64,000 bases of DNA from Flammeovirga yaeyamensis (GTDB taxonomy: Bacteria > Bacteroidota > Bacteroidia > Cytophagales > Flammeovirgaceae), in contig NZ_CP076132.1 of NCBI RefSeq assembly GCF_018736045.1, positions 3,767,501 through 3,831,500 of the forward strand, written 5' to 3'. Below are positions 34,292 to 43,549 of the stretch, piece after piece. The notes beneath the pieces were generated by a model that ran no database searches, was not told the DNA's origin, and worked only from the letters and a program-made list of their open reading frames with translations. Within the stretch, counting starts at the first letter, position 1. Every line of letters starts with the position of its first letter. The translations under genes were made by a program, and so were the position numbers.

Positions 34292-34702
34292 TTAATCAAT
34301 TCTTTTTTTATAAAACTGAAGATTAGTAAACGACTTTTCTTCAGATAAAATCATGCGTCGTGTTACCTTCATTATACCATTATCAGCAATTATTCTTTTT
34401 GCCTCTACAATTAACTCTCCTCCCTTATAAGTATAAGAATTCAATTGATTATAAGATATAAACTCAGACATCACTTCATTCGCTTGGGCTTTGTTTTCAT
34501 GATCGTAACGTTTGCCATCAGGGGTGATAGTATAATCAATAGTAAATGATTGATCTTCTGCATCAATCCATTGAATGCTGACATCTAATTTCCCTTCTTT
34601 TCCTTCCTTAAATGTATAACTCGCTGATTTTGGCGGTATGCCGTTTTCGTAAATAGATAGCTCAGGTATCAATTCCCAAGTATGTAGAAATAGGTTTTTC
34701 AT
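34292..34702 (-). CDS. Hypothetical small protein
   Basis: 136 residues from ATG at 34700-34702 (MKNLFLHTWEL); the longer frame begins 11 residues earlier and looks like leader. No signal peptide. Predicted beta-rich with alternating polar/hydrophobic residues ('GKLDVSIQWIDAEDQSFTIDY', 'MKVTRRMILSEEKSF'), reminiscent of a small lipocalin-like barrel, but no family motif is certain. Located between the outer-membrane protein gene and the sdh operon on the same strand. Confidence 0.6.
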   Translation of the reverse strand: MKNLFLHTWELIPELSIYENGIPPKSASYTFKEGKEGKLDVSIQWIDAEDQSFTIDYTITPDGKRYDHENKAQANEVMSEFISYNQLNSYTYKGGELIVEAKRIIADNGIMKVTRRMILSEEKSFTNLQFYKKRID

Positions 34703-34735
34703 AGTTTTTGTTTGATGATACTTAAAAGTAAACAC

Positions 34736-34768
34736 AAAAAAGGGCTAAGCAAAAAATGCTTAACCCTT
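34736..34768 (-). terminator. Terminator of the sdh operon
   Basis: 11-bp stem with one mismatch (34741-34751 and 34757-34767), minus-strand T-run at 34736-34740, 24 bases past the sdhB stop. Confidence 0.85.
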
Positions 34769-34791
34769 CAATATATAACTAAAACGTTAAA

Positions 34792-35571
34792 TTAGTTCGT
34801 ATAGTCTGTTTCAGATCCTGAGAATGCTGCACGAGTGAATTCTCTGTTCAATCTTGCGATATGAGTGATAGAGATTTCTTTCGGACAAACAGCCTCACAT
34901 GCACCTGTGTTAGTACAAGCACCGAATCCTTCAGCATCGTGTTGCTCCAACATTGCTAAAGCACGACGCTTACGCTCTGCTTTACCTTGTGGTAACACTG
35001 CCAATTGAGATACTTTAGCAGCTGTAAATAACATCGCTGATGCGTTTTTACAAGCGGCAACACAAGCACCACAACCAATACACTGAGCAGCATCCATTGC
35101 TTCGTCAGCTACAGTTTTAGGAATTGGAATCTCGTTAGCGTCAGGTACACCACCAGTAGAAACGGTAACGTAACCACCTGCTTGTTGGATTCTTTCGAAT
35201 GCAGTACGATCCACCATAAGGTCTTTCAATACTGGGAACGCAGATGCTCTCCATGGCTCAACAACGATAGTTTCACCATCTTTGAAAGTACGCATGTGCA
35301 ACTGACAAGTTGTGATACCATGCTTAGGTCCGTGAGGTTTACCGTTGATGTAAAGAGAACACATACCACAGATACCTTCACGACAATCGTGGTCGAAGTG
35401 TACTGGGTCGTTACCTTTCTTTAATTCGTTCTCGTTAAGAACGTCTAACATTTCAAGGAAAGACATATCTACTGATACATCATTTACTTCATATGACTCA
35501 AACTTGCCAGGTTTATCTTGACCTGCTTGACGCCAAATTTTAAGCTTAATATTTATTGTTTTTCCTGCCAT
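34792..35571 (-). CDS. sdhB: Succinate dehydrogenase/fumarate reductase iron-sulfur subunit
   Basis: 259 residues from ATG at 35569-35571 ([15 protein letters not shown]); an upstream ATG would add 12 unlikely residues. N-terminal plant-ferredoxin domain with [2Fe-2S] cysteines in 'CREGICGMC' plus a later Cys in 'TTCQLH'; C-terminal domain with '[11 protein letters not shown]' and '[12 protein letters not shown]' for the [4Fe-4S] and [3Fe-4S] clusters. It carries electrons between SdhA flavin and the SdhC haems on the cytoplasmic face of the inner membrane. Last gene of sdhCAB. Confidence 0.96.
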   Translation of the reverse strand: MAGKTINIKLKIWRQAGQDKPGKFESYEVNDVSVDMSFLEMLDVLNENELKKGNDPVHFDHDCREGICGMCSLYINGKPHGPKHGITTCQLHMRTFKDGETIVVEPWRASAFPVLKDLMVDRTAFERIQQAGGYVTVSTGGVPDANEIPIPKTVADEAMDAAQCIGCGACVAACKNASAMLFTAAKVSQLAVLPQGKAERKRRALAMLEQHDAEGFGACTNTGACEAVCPKEISITHIARLNREFTRAAFSGSETDYTN

Positions 35572-35673
35572 GATCTTCAATTGTATTAGGTTGTTTTTTG
35601 TCAACAACCTGTTTGTTGAATTGTTTCAGACAGGCTGATGATCAAGTAATTAACCACCAACCTGATGATTAGA

Positions 35674-37602
35674 TTACTTGTAAGAACGTTGAGTTAATTT
35701 CACGTTTTCGAACTCAAGTGTCTCCTTAGTTAACTCAGGATCTTTACCTTCTCCTGCGTAACCCCAAGCAGCTACATAAGCAAACTCGTCGTCTTTACGA
35801 AGTGCTTCACCTTCTTCAGTTTGTGATTCTTCACGGAAGTGACCACCACAAGACTCAGAACGGTTGTGTGCGTCGATAACCATCAACTCACCCAATTCTA
35901 AGAAGTCCTCTAAACGTAACGCTTTTTCTAACGTCATGTTTAACTCTTCATTTACACCGATCAATTTCAAATCACGGTTGAATTCAGCACGCAATTCTTG
36001 AATCATACCACGAGCTTTTTCTAAGCCCTCTTTGTTACGTGACATACCACAGTATTCCCACATAATATGACCCAATTTCTTATGAAGATCATCAGGAGTT
36101 TGGTTACCCTTGATGCTTAGAAGTTTGTCGATACGACCTTGTGCCGCTTTCTCAGCTTCAGCAAATGCTGGATGAGATTTATCAACTGCAACTCCTAGAG
36201 GTAGTGTAGCAATGTAATCACCGATTGTGTAAGGAATTACGAAGTAACCATCTGCTAGACCTTGCATTAATGCAGATGCACCTAAACGGTTAGCACCGTG
36301 GTCAGAGAAGTTCGCTTCACCTAAAGCGTAAAGACCCGGTACGTTAGTAGATAAGTTGTAATCTACCCAAAGACCACCCATTGTATAGTGAACAGCAGGG
36401 TAAATCATCATTGGTACTTCGTATGGATCATCGTCAGTAATTTGCTTGTACATATCAAACAAGTTACCGTATTTCGCTGCAATCGTAGCTTTACCATCAC
36501 GCTTGATAGCATCAGCGAAGTCTAGGAATACTGCAAGACCAGTAACACCTACACCTCTTCCTTCGTCACATACCATCTTCGCGTTACGAGATGCTACGTC
36601 ACGAGGTACTAAGTTACCAAATGATGGATATCTTCTTTCCAAATAGTAATCTCTTTCTTCCTCAGGAAGTTTAACAGCGTTAGCTGCAGTGATCTTTTGG
36701 TTTTTCTTGTCTTTTGGAACCCAAACACGTCCGTCGTTACGTAATGACTCTGACATCAAAGTTAACTTCGATTGGTAGTCACCATGTACTGGAATACAAG
36801 TTGGGTGAATTTGTGTGAAACAAGGGTTAGCGAATTTCGCTCCTTTCTTGTATGCTCTCCAAGCTGCAGAACCGTTAGATGCCATAGCGTTTGTAGAAAG
36901 GAAGAATACGTTACCGTAACCACCTGTACAAAGCAATGTAGCGTGACCTGCATGAGATTCGATTTTACCCGTAACCAAATCACGAGTTACGATACCTTTA
37001 GCAGCGCCATCAATAGTAACAACATCAAGCATTTCTTTACGCAAGTGCATTTTTACTTTACCAGTGTTGATCATTTTTGATAACGCTGAGTAAGCACCTA
37101 ATAGAAGTTGTTGTCCCGTTTGACCACGAGCATAGAACGTACGGGATACTTGAGCACCACCGAATGAACGGTTGTCCAATAACCCACCGTAATCACGAGC
37201 GAAAGGAACACCTTGAGCTACACATTGGTCAATAATTTCAGTAGAAACTTCAGCTAAACGGTGAACGTTAGCTTCACGCGATCTGTAGTCACCACCTTTA
37301 ATTGTATCGTAGAATAAACGGAAAACTGAGTCACCGTCATTTTGGTAGTTCTTTGCTGCGTTAATACCACCTTGTGCTGCAATTGAGTGTGCACGACGAG
37401 GTGAATCTTGGAAACAGAAAGCTTCTACGTTATAACCAAGTTCTGCTAAAGTTGCAGCTGCAGAAGCACCTGCTAAACCTGTACCCACAACAATGATAGT
37501 AAACTTTCTTTTGTTTGCTGGGTTAACAAGCTTTACGTTGAATTTATGTTTTTCCCACTTCTCGGCCAATGGACCTGCAGGGATTTTTGATTCTAATGAC
37601 AT
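35674..37602 (-). CDS. sdhA: Succinate dehydrogenase flavoprotein subunit
   Basis: 642 residues. FAD-binding '[21 protein letters not shown]', the covalent-flavin His in '[15 protein letters not shown]', '[11 protein letters not shown]', '[10 protein letters not shown]' with substrate-binding Arg, and '[25 protein letters not shown]' (quoted by its ends) all match the type B SdhA/FrdA of Bacteroidetes and epsilonproteobacteria. It oxidises succinate to fumarate (or the reverse) in the TCA cycle. Gap of 45 bases to sdhC and 102 bases to sdhB in the same operon. Confidence 0.97.
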   Translation of the reverse strand: MSLESKIPAGPLAEKWEKHKFNVKLVNPANKRKFTIIVVGTGLAGASAAATLAELGYNVEAFCFQDSPRRAHSIAAQGGINAAKNYQNDGDSVFRLFYDTIKGGDYRSREANVHRLAEVSTEIIDQCVAQGVPFARDYGGLLDNRSFGGAQVSRTFYARGQTGQQLLLGAYSALSKMINTGKVKMHLRKEMLDVVTIDGAAKGIVTRDLVTGKIESHAGHATLLCTGGYGNVFFLSTNAMASNGSAAWRAYKKGAKFANPCFTQIHPTCIPVHGDYQSKLTLMSESLRNDGRVWVPKDKKNQKITAANAVKLPEEERDYYLERRYPSFGNLVPRDVASRNAKMVCDEGRGVGVTGLAVFLDFADAIKRDGKATIAAKYGNLFDMYKQITDDDPYEVPMMIYPAVHYTMGGLWVDYNLSTNVPGLYALGEANFSDHGANRLGASALMQGLADGYFVIPYTIGDYIATLPLGVAVDKSHPAFAEAEKAAQGRIDKLLSIKGNQTPDDLHKKLGHIMWEYCGMSRNKEGLEKARGMIQELRAEFNRDLKLIGVNEELNMTLEKALRLEDFLELGELMVIDAHNRSESCGGHFREESQTEEGEALRKDDEFAYVAAWGYAGEGKDPELTKETLEFENVKLTQRSYK

Positions 37603-37647
37603 TCTATTCTAATTTAAATGTGTTAAGTAAATAACTAATTGTCCCGA

Positions 37648-38325
37648 TTATCCTCTGATAAACATTGCTACTGGAATTGCAGCAAACAATAAAGGAACAA
37701 TAATAGAATATGCTTTACCTACAAAAGAGATGATTGGAGTGTATCTCTTATTGTTGATACCTAACGTTTGGAAAGCACTAGCGAAACCGTGCCATAAGTG
37801 ATAAGCTAGGATGATCATTGAGATCACATAACCTGCTACAATCACTGGGTTTTGGTAAGATGTGTTTACTACTGCATACAAGTCTTTCATTTGTACTCCA
37901 TCAACTGATGTCATACCGATAGTACCTGCGTACTCGTGCATTACTGCCCAGTATTGGCTTAAGTGAATCACTAAGAATACTGCGATTACAGAACCTAATA
38001 CACCCATGTATTTAGATACCGATGAACCATCTTTGTTTGTCACTTTGTAAGCTTCACCACCTCTCGCTTTCTTGTTTTGAAGCGTAAGTACTGCTGCGTA
38101 AAAAATGTGACCTACGAAGAATAGTTTAAAAACATTTGCGATAACTTGAACTGCTGGATTCGTAGACATAAAGTGCGCGTATGCGTTAAATGCGTCTGCT
38201 TTTCCTAATAATAAAGTCATGTTACCTGACACGTGACCTGCTAAAAACAGGATGAGTAAGATACCTGAGAGAGACATCATAATTTTTCTCCCGATTGTAC
38301 TACTCAACGATTTCTGCCAACTCAT
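37648..38325 (-). CDS. sdhC: Succinate dehydrogenase cytochrome b subunit (type B)
   Basis: 225 residues with five hydrophobic helices. Single membrane subunit of the type B complex; candidate haem-ligand His residues are in 'LFLAGHVSGNMTL', 'FVGHIFYAAVL', 'VIHLSQYWAVMH' and 'YHLWHGFASAFQ'. It anchors SdhA/SdhB and passes electrons to menaquinone through two b haems. First gene of the operon, with a well-spaced promoter about 60 bases upstream. Confidence 0.95.
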   Translation of the reverse strand: MSWQKSLSSTIGRKIMMSLSGILLILFLAGHVSGNMTLLLGKADAFNAYAHFMSTNPAVQVIANVFKLFFVGHIFYAAVLTLQNKKARGGEAYKVTNKDGSSVSKYMGVLGSVIAVFLVIHLSQYWAVMHEYAGTIGMTSVDGVQMKDLYAVVNTSYQNPVIVAGYVISMIILAYHLWHGFASAFQTLGINNKRYTPIISFVGKAYSIIVPLLFAAIPVAMFIRG

Positions 38326-38384
38326 AAAAATTTAACGTTTAGATAAAATATTTGTTTGAGATAGTTCTCTGATTAATTCGATTG

Positions 38385-38415
38385 CAAAATTATACCTCAA
38401 TCGTATCTGATACAA
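38385..38415 (-). promoter_or_regulatory. Promoter of the sdhCAB operon
   Basis: On the minus strand TTG (38413-38415) and TAATTTTG (38385-38392) are separated by 20 bases, matching the Bacteroidetes -33/-7 arrangement; predicted leader about 50-55 bases. Confidence 0.65.
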
Positions 38416-38626
38416 TAATCCTTATCATAAGAGGGTTATTTTGAATGAATCTAAACAAGGTCGTCTCATTGACTTTCATTAAGATGTATCTATATATTTA
38501 TTCATTGAATTTCAGACTTTTAAGACGTGTTATTTATACATTATTAATCATACTAAAAGTCTGTTCAAGGTAAATGTTTCCAAAAAAAGAAAACAAAAGT
38601 CATCTTTTCTAAAAGGGTAAATTCAA

Positions 38627-38663
38627 TAAAAAACGCTACCAAAAATGAATTCTTGGTAGCGTT
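38627..38663 (-). terminator. Terminator of ispE
   Basis: Perfect 11-bp arms (38632-38642 and 38653-38663), 10-base loop, minus-strand T-run at 38627-38633; 20 bases past the ispE stop. Confidence 0.88.
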
Positions 38664-38683
38664 ATCGTTGTAATGATTTTTTA

Positions 38684-39490
38684 TTAGTCCAACTTTCCGG
38701 ACCAAACCATATACTCAGTATAATTACTTAGATCTATTTCATCATCAAAAATGCCAAAAACGGTCGACCCTGAACCCGTCATGGAAGCATAAATTGCTCC
38801 TTTCTGATATAAGGATTTTTTGATGTTATCAATCACAGGATAATTCTTCAATAAACTATGTTCAAAATCGTTGACTACATTTCCTTTCCATTCATTAATT
38901 GATGATGTCAACAATTGCTTGAGATCGACTGATAATGGAGTTGGAGTAACACCACTGTAGGCTTCCTTGGTTGAAATATGAATATTCGGATTGACTAATA
39001 CGATGTACTTCCCTTCAAGACTTAAATCTAAAGTATCAAATACTTCTCCTCTTCCGGTAACATACACGGGTTTGTTTTCGATAAAGAAAGGGCAATCGCT
39101 TCCTAATTCTGTCGCAAACCCTTCCATTTCTTCTATGCTCAACCCCAACTGATTCATATCATTTAGCATTTTGATAGCAAAAGCACCATCTGCAGAACCA
39201 CCACCTAAACCTGCTCCAATAGGAATAATCTTATGAAGATGCATCTGTACAGGTGGGATATCGTACTTCTCATTTAATAAATGATATGCTTTTAGGCATA
39301 AATTTCCATCGGGGTTACCAGGGATTTCTATTCCAGTACTTTGAAATGACAATGTTTTTGCCGGAATCATTTCCAACATGTCACACCAATTCACTGGGTA
39401 AAAACATGACGCGATGTTGTGAAAGCCATCTGATCTTTTTTCTGTGATACCTAAGCCGATATTGATCTTAGCATTAGGGAAGGTAATCAT
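38684..39490 (-). CDS. ispE: 4-diphosphocytidyl-2-C-methyl-D-erythritol kinase
   Basis: 268 residues from ATG at 39488-39490 ('MITFPNAKINIGLGI'), the conserved IspE opening; a longer frame adds 19 leader residues overlapping the upstream gene's end and is rejected. GHMP-kinase ATP loop 'PIGAGLGGGSADGA' at about 90-103, 'GSDCPFF' and C-terminal 'MTGSGSTVFGIF' are intact. It phosphorylates CDP-methylerythritol in the non-mevalonate isoprenoid pathway (MEP). Lies 40 bases after the Na+ symporter gene, possibly co-transcribed. Confidence 0.95.
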   Translation of the reverse strand: MITFPNAKINIGLGITEKRSDGFHNIASCFYPVNWCDMLEMIPAKTLSFQSTGIEIPGNPDGNLCLKAYHLLNEKYDIPPVQMHLHKIIPIGAGLGGGSADGAFAIKMLNDMNQLGLSIEEMEGFATELGSDCPFFIENKPVYVTGRGEVFDTLDLSLEGKYIVLVNPNIHISTKEAYSGVTPTPLSVDLKQLLTSSINEWKGNVVNDFEHSLLKNYPVIDNIKKSLYQKGAIYASMTGSGSTVFGIFDDEIDLSNYTEYMVWSGKLD

Positions 39491-39530
39491 GGTTGTATAG
39501 TTTAAATAGTATAGTGCAATATTAAGAGGA

Positions 39531-41024
39531 TTAATTGGCTTCAACAAACTTCTTATACAACCACTTGTTAAAAAGTACTCCTAATAGTAAAACTATACTC
39601 CATTGAGTTACAATAGTTGCATTCGAATACACATCTATCATATTCCATTGTCCTTCTTCCGTAAACCAAGGATTGTTAGAATATCCTTGAGACATCCACC
39701 ACCAAATTAAAAACAACCCAATCGGAATATTCACGATCATAGCTGTTTTATACATCCAATTCGGCAATATCACCGAGGAGTCCTTATCTATAAAGTTTTT
39801 CTTAAATGATGATATTCCATTTTTATGAACTGCGAAAACGATAAATATTCCTGATATCAATAAACCTAGCCCCCATACCCAATCTTGGTTAGAAAAGAAG
39901 TCCAAAGAATAAGCTGATGGAAACCCGAAAATCATACAAAGTAAGGCGGTGATGATACTTGCTTTGGTTCGATCAAATTTAAGATCAGTAAACGTACGAA
40001 TACACAGTTCTGTCATACTTATCAAACTACTAAAAGCAGCCATGGCAAAAGCGACAAAAAACACCATCCCTAAGAATTCACCATAAGGAATCTTAGCAAA
40101 AAGTAATGGGATGATTGTAAAAGTCAATGCTGTATTACCCGATTGTAAAAATGTGATGGCTTGCTCATCCGAAGCAGCAATAGCAAAAACGGAAGGAAGA
40201 ATAGCTATTCCTGCTATCAATGAAGCAATATTATTCCCTATTCCACTTACTAATATATTAAAGGTAACATCTTCCTTTTCTCTAGAATAGGAGGCAATGG
40301 TTAACATTAAGCCCCAACCTGCACCTGTACTCCAAGCCGATTGTGTAACAGCTTCTATCCAAACCCTTGAATTAAAGAATAAATCAGGATCTATGGAGAA
40401 CATATACACTAACCCTTTTGGTCCATTTTCAGTAGACAAGGCCACAGCTGAAACCAATAGAATTAATATCAACAAAGTAGGAATTAAAATTTTATTTACT
40501 CTTTCAAGACCTTGTTGGACGCCTTTATATAACATCACAACAGCTAAAACCACACAAAATAAATGCAGACCTACGGTGGTGAAATTACCAGTAGAAATAT
40601 TTGCCCAATAGTCTTCTAAAAACGATTGGGATAATCCTTCTAACATTTGAGGCGATTTGACTAAATCAAAAGTAAGTCCAACATAAGAAAGTCCCCAAGC
40701 CGTAACTACAGAGTAATAAAAGGTGATTCCTAAAGTACATAAGGTGATAAAAAAGCCCATCCAGGTGTATTTCTTCCCTGCCGCTTGAGCGAAGGCTGAA
40801 ATTACTCCTCGTTTATATTTTTTACCAATCGAAAATTCTGATAATAGAATGGGAATAGACCAAACAAAAAGAAATAAAAACCAAAGAATAATAAAAGTTC
40901 CTCCATACTGACCGGCTAATCTAGGAAATCGCCAAAGGTTTCCTGCACCAATAGCCATGCCCAATGAAGCCAAAATCACTCCCCATCTGCTACTAAATTG
41001 TTGTTTATTTTCTTGTTTAGTCAT
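39531..41024 (-). CDS. Neurotransmitter:sodium symporter family transporter
   Basis: 497 residues, about 12 hydrophobic helices. The NSS/SNF signature opens the protein: 'RWGVILASLGMAIGAGNLWRFP' (described by its ends: RWG...RFP, with the unwound helix 1 'GMAIGAGN'), then 'GGTFIILWFLFLF'. Conserved helix-6 and helix-8 regions ('TQSAWSTGAGWGLMLTIASY', 'AFAMAAFSSLISMTE') are present. Bacterial members import amino acids (Trp, Tyr, Leu, Met, among others) with Na+. Substrate cannot be called. Located just upstream of ispE on the same strand. Confidence 0.92.
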   Translation of the reverse strand: MTKQENKQQFSSRWGVILASLGMAIGAGNLWRFPRLAGQYGGTFIILWFLFLFVWSIPILLSEFSIGKKYKRGVISAFAQAAGKKYTWMGFFITLCTLGITFYYSVVTAWGLSYVGLTFDLVKSPQMLEGLSQSFLEDYWANISTGNFTTVGLHLFCVVLAVVMLYKGVQQGLERVNKILIPTLLILILLVSAVALSTENGPKGLVYMFSIDPDLFFNSRVWIEAVTQSAWSTGAGWGLMLTIASYSREKEDVTFNILVSGIGNNIASLIAGIAILPSVFAIAASDEQAITFLQSGNTALTFTIIPLLFAKIPYGEFLGMVFFVAFAMAAFSSLISMTELCIRTFTDLKFDRTKASIITALLCMIFGFPSAYSLDFFSNQDWVWGLGLLISGIFIVFAVHKNGISSFKKNFIDKDSSVILPNWMYKTAMIVNIPIGLFLIWWWMSQGYSNNPWFTEEGQWNMIDVYSNATIVTQWSIVLLLGVLFNKWLYKKFVEAN

Positions 41025-41083
41025 AAAGTACTTTCTTTGCTCATCGATAAAAAATCGATAGTGTTTAAATATTTGAAGTTGGT

Positions 41084-41482
41084 ATGTGGAACAAAGTTAA
41101 AGATTATCTGAAAAAATACGTGAGTATTCGCTATGGTTTGGCTGGAGCATTATTTTTGGGAGTAATGGTTTTTTCAATCAATTACTACAAAAGCGATCAT
41201 TTGATGCTTTCCCTTACTGCTGCATTAAAACAAGCTGCATATACATTTCTGTTTGGTGGATATGTCTCTGCCTTATGCGAAAGATATACCGAAAAAAAGA
41301 AATATATTTTGGCAGTACTTCTGCCATCTTGCATTGCTATTGGAGCCACTTTCTTAGTGCATTCATTAAAGGGAACTCCAAACCCGGTACTTTCTACCAT
41401 TCCAACAATGGTCTTTGCTCCTCTAGGCTTTTACTTTATTGGTTTTCGTAAAAGAAAAGAGTTACAAAAAGAGATCACTTAA
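41084..41482 (+). CDS. Small hypothetical membrane protein
   Basis: 132 residues with three to four hydrophobic helices (about 17-32, 44-62, 73-92, 105-120) and a basic C-terminal tail. Family not recognised. Divergent from the Na+ symporter gene and overlapping by four bases (TTAA, shared stop codons) with the convergent FGE-domain gene; a 21-bp palindrome covers the junction. No functional residues to report. Confidence 0.7.
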   Translation: MWNKVKDYLKKYVSIRYGLAGALFLGVMVFSINYYKSDHLMLSLTAALKQAAYTFLFGGYVSALCERYTEKKKYILAVLLPSCIAIGATFLVHSLKGTPNPVLSTIPTMVFAPLGFYFIGFRKRKELQKEIT

Positions 41483-41491
41483 AGTGATCTC
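41471..41491. terminator. 21-bp palindrome over overlapping convergent stop codons
   Basis: Arms GAGATCACTT (41471-41480) and AAGTGATCTC (41482-41491) around a single central base. The + stop (41480-41482) and - stop (41479-41481) lie in its middle. Likely shared 3'-end hairpin; no T-run. Confidence 0.55.
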
Positions 41492-42249
41492 GCTAATCTT
41501 AAACCAATAAAGCTTTGCTTTATCTGAGGTTCATCATAATTTCTGTAAGCAGGTCGACAAAATTCTTCCTCACTCATATAAGATCCACCTCTGTATACTT
41601 TCTCTTTACCATTCTGTACTCCTTGAGGATCATCAGACATTGATTTCTTGTATGAATCTACAGCGTACCAATCGTTTACCCATTCCCAAACATTACCTTG
41701 TAGATCATAAATTCCTAATTCATTTGGTTGTTTACTACCTACGGCGTTCAATTTTCCTTCTGAGTTATCTAAAATCCATGCCCTATCTGTGATATTGACA
41801 TTACCTGTCTCTTCATCACTATGTTTTTTACCTCCGCGAGCCACATATTCCCATTCTGCTTCAGTAAGCAAACGGTAATCTTTACCCGTCAATGTATTTA
41901 GCTTTTTGATAAAATCTTGACAATCGTTCCAAGAAACCGTTTCCACTGGAAGATTACCCATTTTAGTTTCACTTGGATTTTTTCCCATCACCGTTTCCCA
42001 AAGATTTTGAGTCACTTCAAACTTACCCACAAAAAATCCACTAATCTTTACATTATGAAGCGGTAAAGAAGGATTCTCTCCAGTGTCTAAAACTAGATCT
42101 CCTTTTCTATCACCCATTTGAAATTCTCCACCCTTAACGTAAATCATATCAAAAGTGACTTCATCCACTTTTTCAGAATAATTCTTTTTCTTTTGAGCGT
42201 AGGTGTGTAGTGATACTAAAGAAAAAAGTAGAATAATAAATTTGTTCAT
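41479..42249 (-). CDS. Secreted FGE-fold (SUMF1-like) protein
   Basis: 256 residues from ATG at 42247-42249, which starts a signal peptide (1-18, ending TYA). FGE-sulfatase fold motifs are in order: 'VKGGEFQMGD', 'VGKFEVTQNLWETVMG', 'LPVETVSWNDCQDFIKKLN', 'YRLLTEAEWEYVARGG', 'LGIYDLQGNVWEWVNDWY', 'RGGSYMSEEEFCRPAYR'. True formylglycine-generating enzymes carry a Cys pair near the C-terminus; here only one Cys is in that region, so sulfatase activation is unlikely. Bacteroidetes use this fold in surface and gliding proteins, which is a possible role but not shown. An ATG three codons earlier is also possible. Confidence 0.88.
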   Translation of the reverse strand: MNKFIILLFSLVSLHTYAQKKKNYSEKVDEVTFDMIYVKGGEFQMGDRKGDLVLDTGENPSLPLHNVKISGFFVGKFEVTQNLWETVMGKNPSETKMGNLPVETVSWNDCQDFIKKLNTLTGKDYRLLTEAEWEYVARGGKKHSDEETGNVNITDRAWILDNSEGKLNAVGSKQPNELGIYDLQGNVWEWVNDWYAVDSYKKSMSDDPQGVQNGKEKVYRGGSYMSEEEFCRPAYRNYDEPQIKQSFIGLRLARSL

Positions 42250-42352
42250 AGTGTTCATCAGTTTATAAAAACATTGCAAAACCATTTCACTTGTAAGTCC
42301 TTACTTCAGCGATCTAGTTTTGCAATAGTTTCTTACTTAAATATTAATAAGT

Positions 42353-43327
42353 TTATAATAATTTCTTTATGATATCTACAATAGAAATACCCTCCGCTTC
42401 TGCTTTAAAGTTTCTCACTACTCTGTGTCTTAATACAGAAACAGCTACTGCTTGAATATCTTCGATATCCGGAGAATACTTACCAGAAAGGATAGCATGA
42501 CATTTTGCTGCTATCACTAAATACTGAGAGGCTCTTGGACCTGCTCCCCAATCGATATATTTATTGGTTAACTCCTCCGCATATTCAGTATTCGGACGAG
42601 TTTTATGCACCAACTTCACTGCATATTCTACCACATTATCAGCAATAGGCACTCGACGAATAAGATGTTGGAAGTATAGAATCTCTTCTGCACCCATCAC
42701 TTTACTTACTGTTTGCTTCTCATCATTGGTTGTTGTTTTCACCACATTTACCTCATCCAAATACGAAGGGTAATCCAAGATGATATTAAACATAAAACGG
42801 TCTAGCTGTGCTTCAGGAAGTGGATAAGTACCTTCTTGCTCAATAGGGTTTTGTGTTGCCAGAACAAAGAAGGGTTTTTCTAACAGAAACTCTTGATTAG
42901 CAATTGTTACTTTATATTCTTGCATCGCTTCCAATAAAGCCGACTGCGTTTTTGGAGGAGTACGGTTAATCTCATCAGCCAAAATGATGTTGGCAAAGAT
43001 AGGTCCCTTGACAAATTTAAACTTACGGTCTTGATCCATCGTTTCAGCACCCAAAATGTCAGATGGCATTAAATCGGGAGTAAACTGAATTCTACTAAAG
43101 TCTAAATCTAAAGCTTGGGCAACAGTATTAATCAATAATGTTTTTGCTAGTCCAGGTACACCTTGTAACAAGGCATGTCCTTGACTAAAAATAGCAGTCA
43201 ACACAAAATGAACGGTATCTTCCTGACCGATCACCACTTTTCCAATTTCGTCTTTGAGCTGTAAATATTTCTGATGTAAAGCGTCTGCCGCGTCTTTGTC
43301 TGAAGCAAAAGTTACTTTTGATGTCAT
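42353..43327 (-). CDS. MoxR-family AAA+ ATPase
   Basis: 324 residues. Walker A 'LLQGVPGLAKT' (Lys62), Walker B 'IILADEINR' (Asp118, Glu119), sensor 'VLATQNPIEQEGTYPLPEAQLDRF' (described by its ends), and the C-terminal lid with 'GAGPRASQYLVIAAK' are typical of MoxR proteins, ATP-driven chaperones that help insert metals or assemble complexes, often with VWA-domain partners. No VWA gene is visible in the window on its downstream side; the next gene (FGE fold) lies 103 bases away. Upstream lies the surA pair, now separated by an IS3 element. Confidence 0.94.
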   Translation of the reverse strand: MTSKVTFASDKDAADALHQKYLQLKDEIGKVVIGQEDTVHFVLTAIFSQGHALLQGVPGLAKTLLINTVAQALDLDFSRIQFTPDLMPSDILGAETMDQDRKFKFVKGPIFANIILADEINRTPPKTQSALLEAMQEYKVTIANQEFLLEKPFFVLATQNPIEQEGTYPLPEAQLDRFMFNIILDYPSYLDEVNVVKTTTNDEKQTVSKVMGAEEILYFQHLIRRVPIADNVVEYAVKLVHKTRPNTEYAEELTNKYIDWGAGPRASQYLVIAAKCHAILSGKYSPDIEDIQAVAVSVLRHRVVRNFKAEAEGISIVDIIKKLL

Positions 43328-43461
43328 GTCTTAATTGTTATTTCAGTTTTCGCCCAAATAAATTGATTTGCTTAGAGCACATTAGTTTTTTTAACCTATG
43401 ACCTAATTGAAAGGGGGCGATCACAATCTTTATTGAAATTAAGGTATTTTCTTAAATAAAA

Positions 43462-43494
43462 AAAGGGCTTTCTGAGGTAATCAGTAAGCCCTTT
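43462..43494 (-). terminator. Probable original surA terminator, now displaced by the IS
   Basis: 9-bp arms AAAGGGCTT/AAGCCCTTT (43462-43470 and 43486-43494) with an inner CTGA/TCAG stem and minus-strand T-run. On the minus strand it sits just after the IS3 insertion point and before moxR, where the surA transcript would end if the IS were absent. Confidence 0.75.
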
Positions 43495-43507
43495 AAAAAT
43501 AATGCGT

Positions 43508-43532
43508 TGTACAGTCCTAAAATAACGATACA
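43508..43532 (+). repeat. IS3 left terminal inverted repeat
   Basis: Left end starting TGTACAGTCC. An additional short hairpin, ATAACGAT (43522-43529) with ATCGTTAT (43541-43548), directly precedes orfA and could limit read-through transcription or translation. Confidence 0.88.
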
Positions 43533-43549
43533 CTAAAACAATCGTTATC

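Larger units (their letters stand above)
38326..38683. other. Intergenic region with sdh promoter and ispE terminator
   Basis: 358 bases without a gene. It holds the sdh promoter (38385-38415), AT-rich sequence with no further structure I recognise (about 38420-38620), and the ispE terminator (38627-38663). Confidence 0.7.

Noticed and set aside
36762-37080. Frames on both strands inside sdhA
   Set aside because: Cys/Thr/Val-rich translations typical of antisense or shifted reading of a conserved gene.
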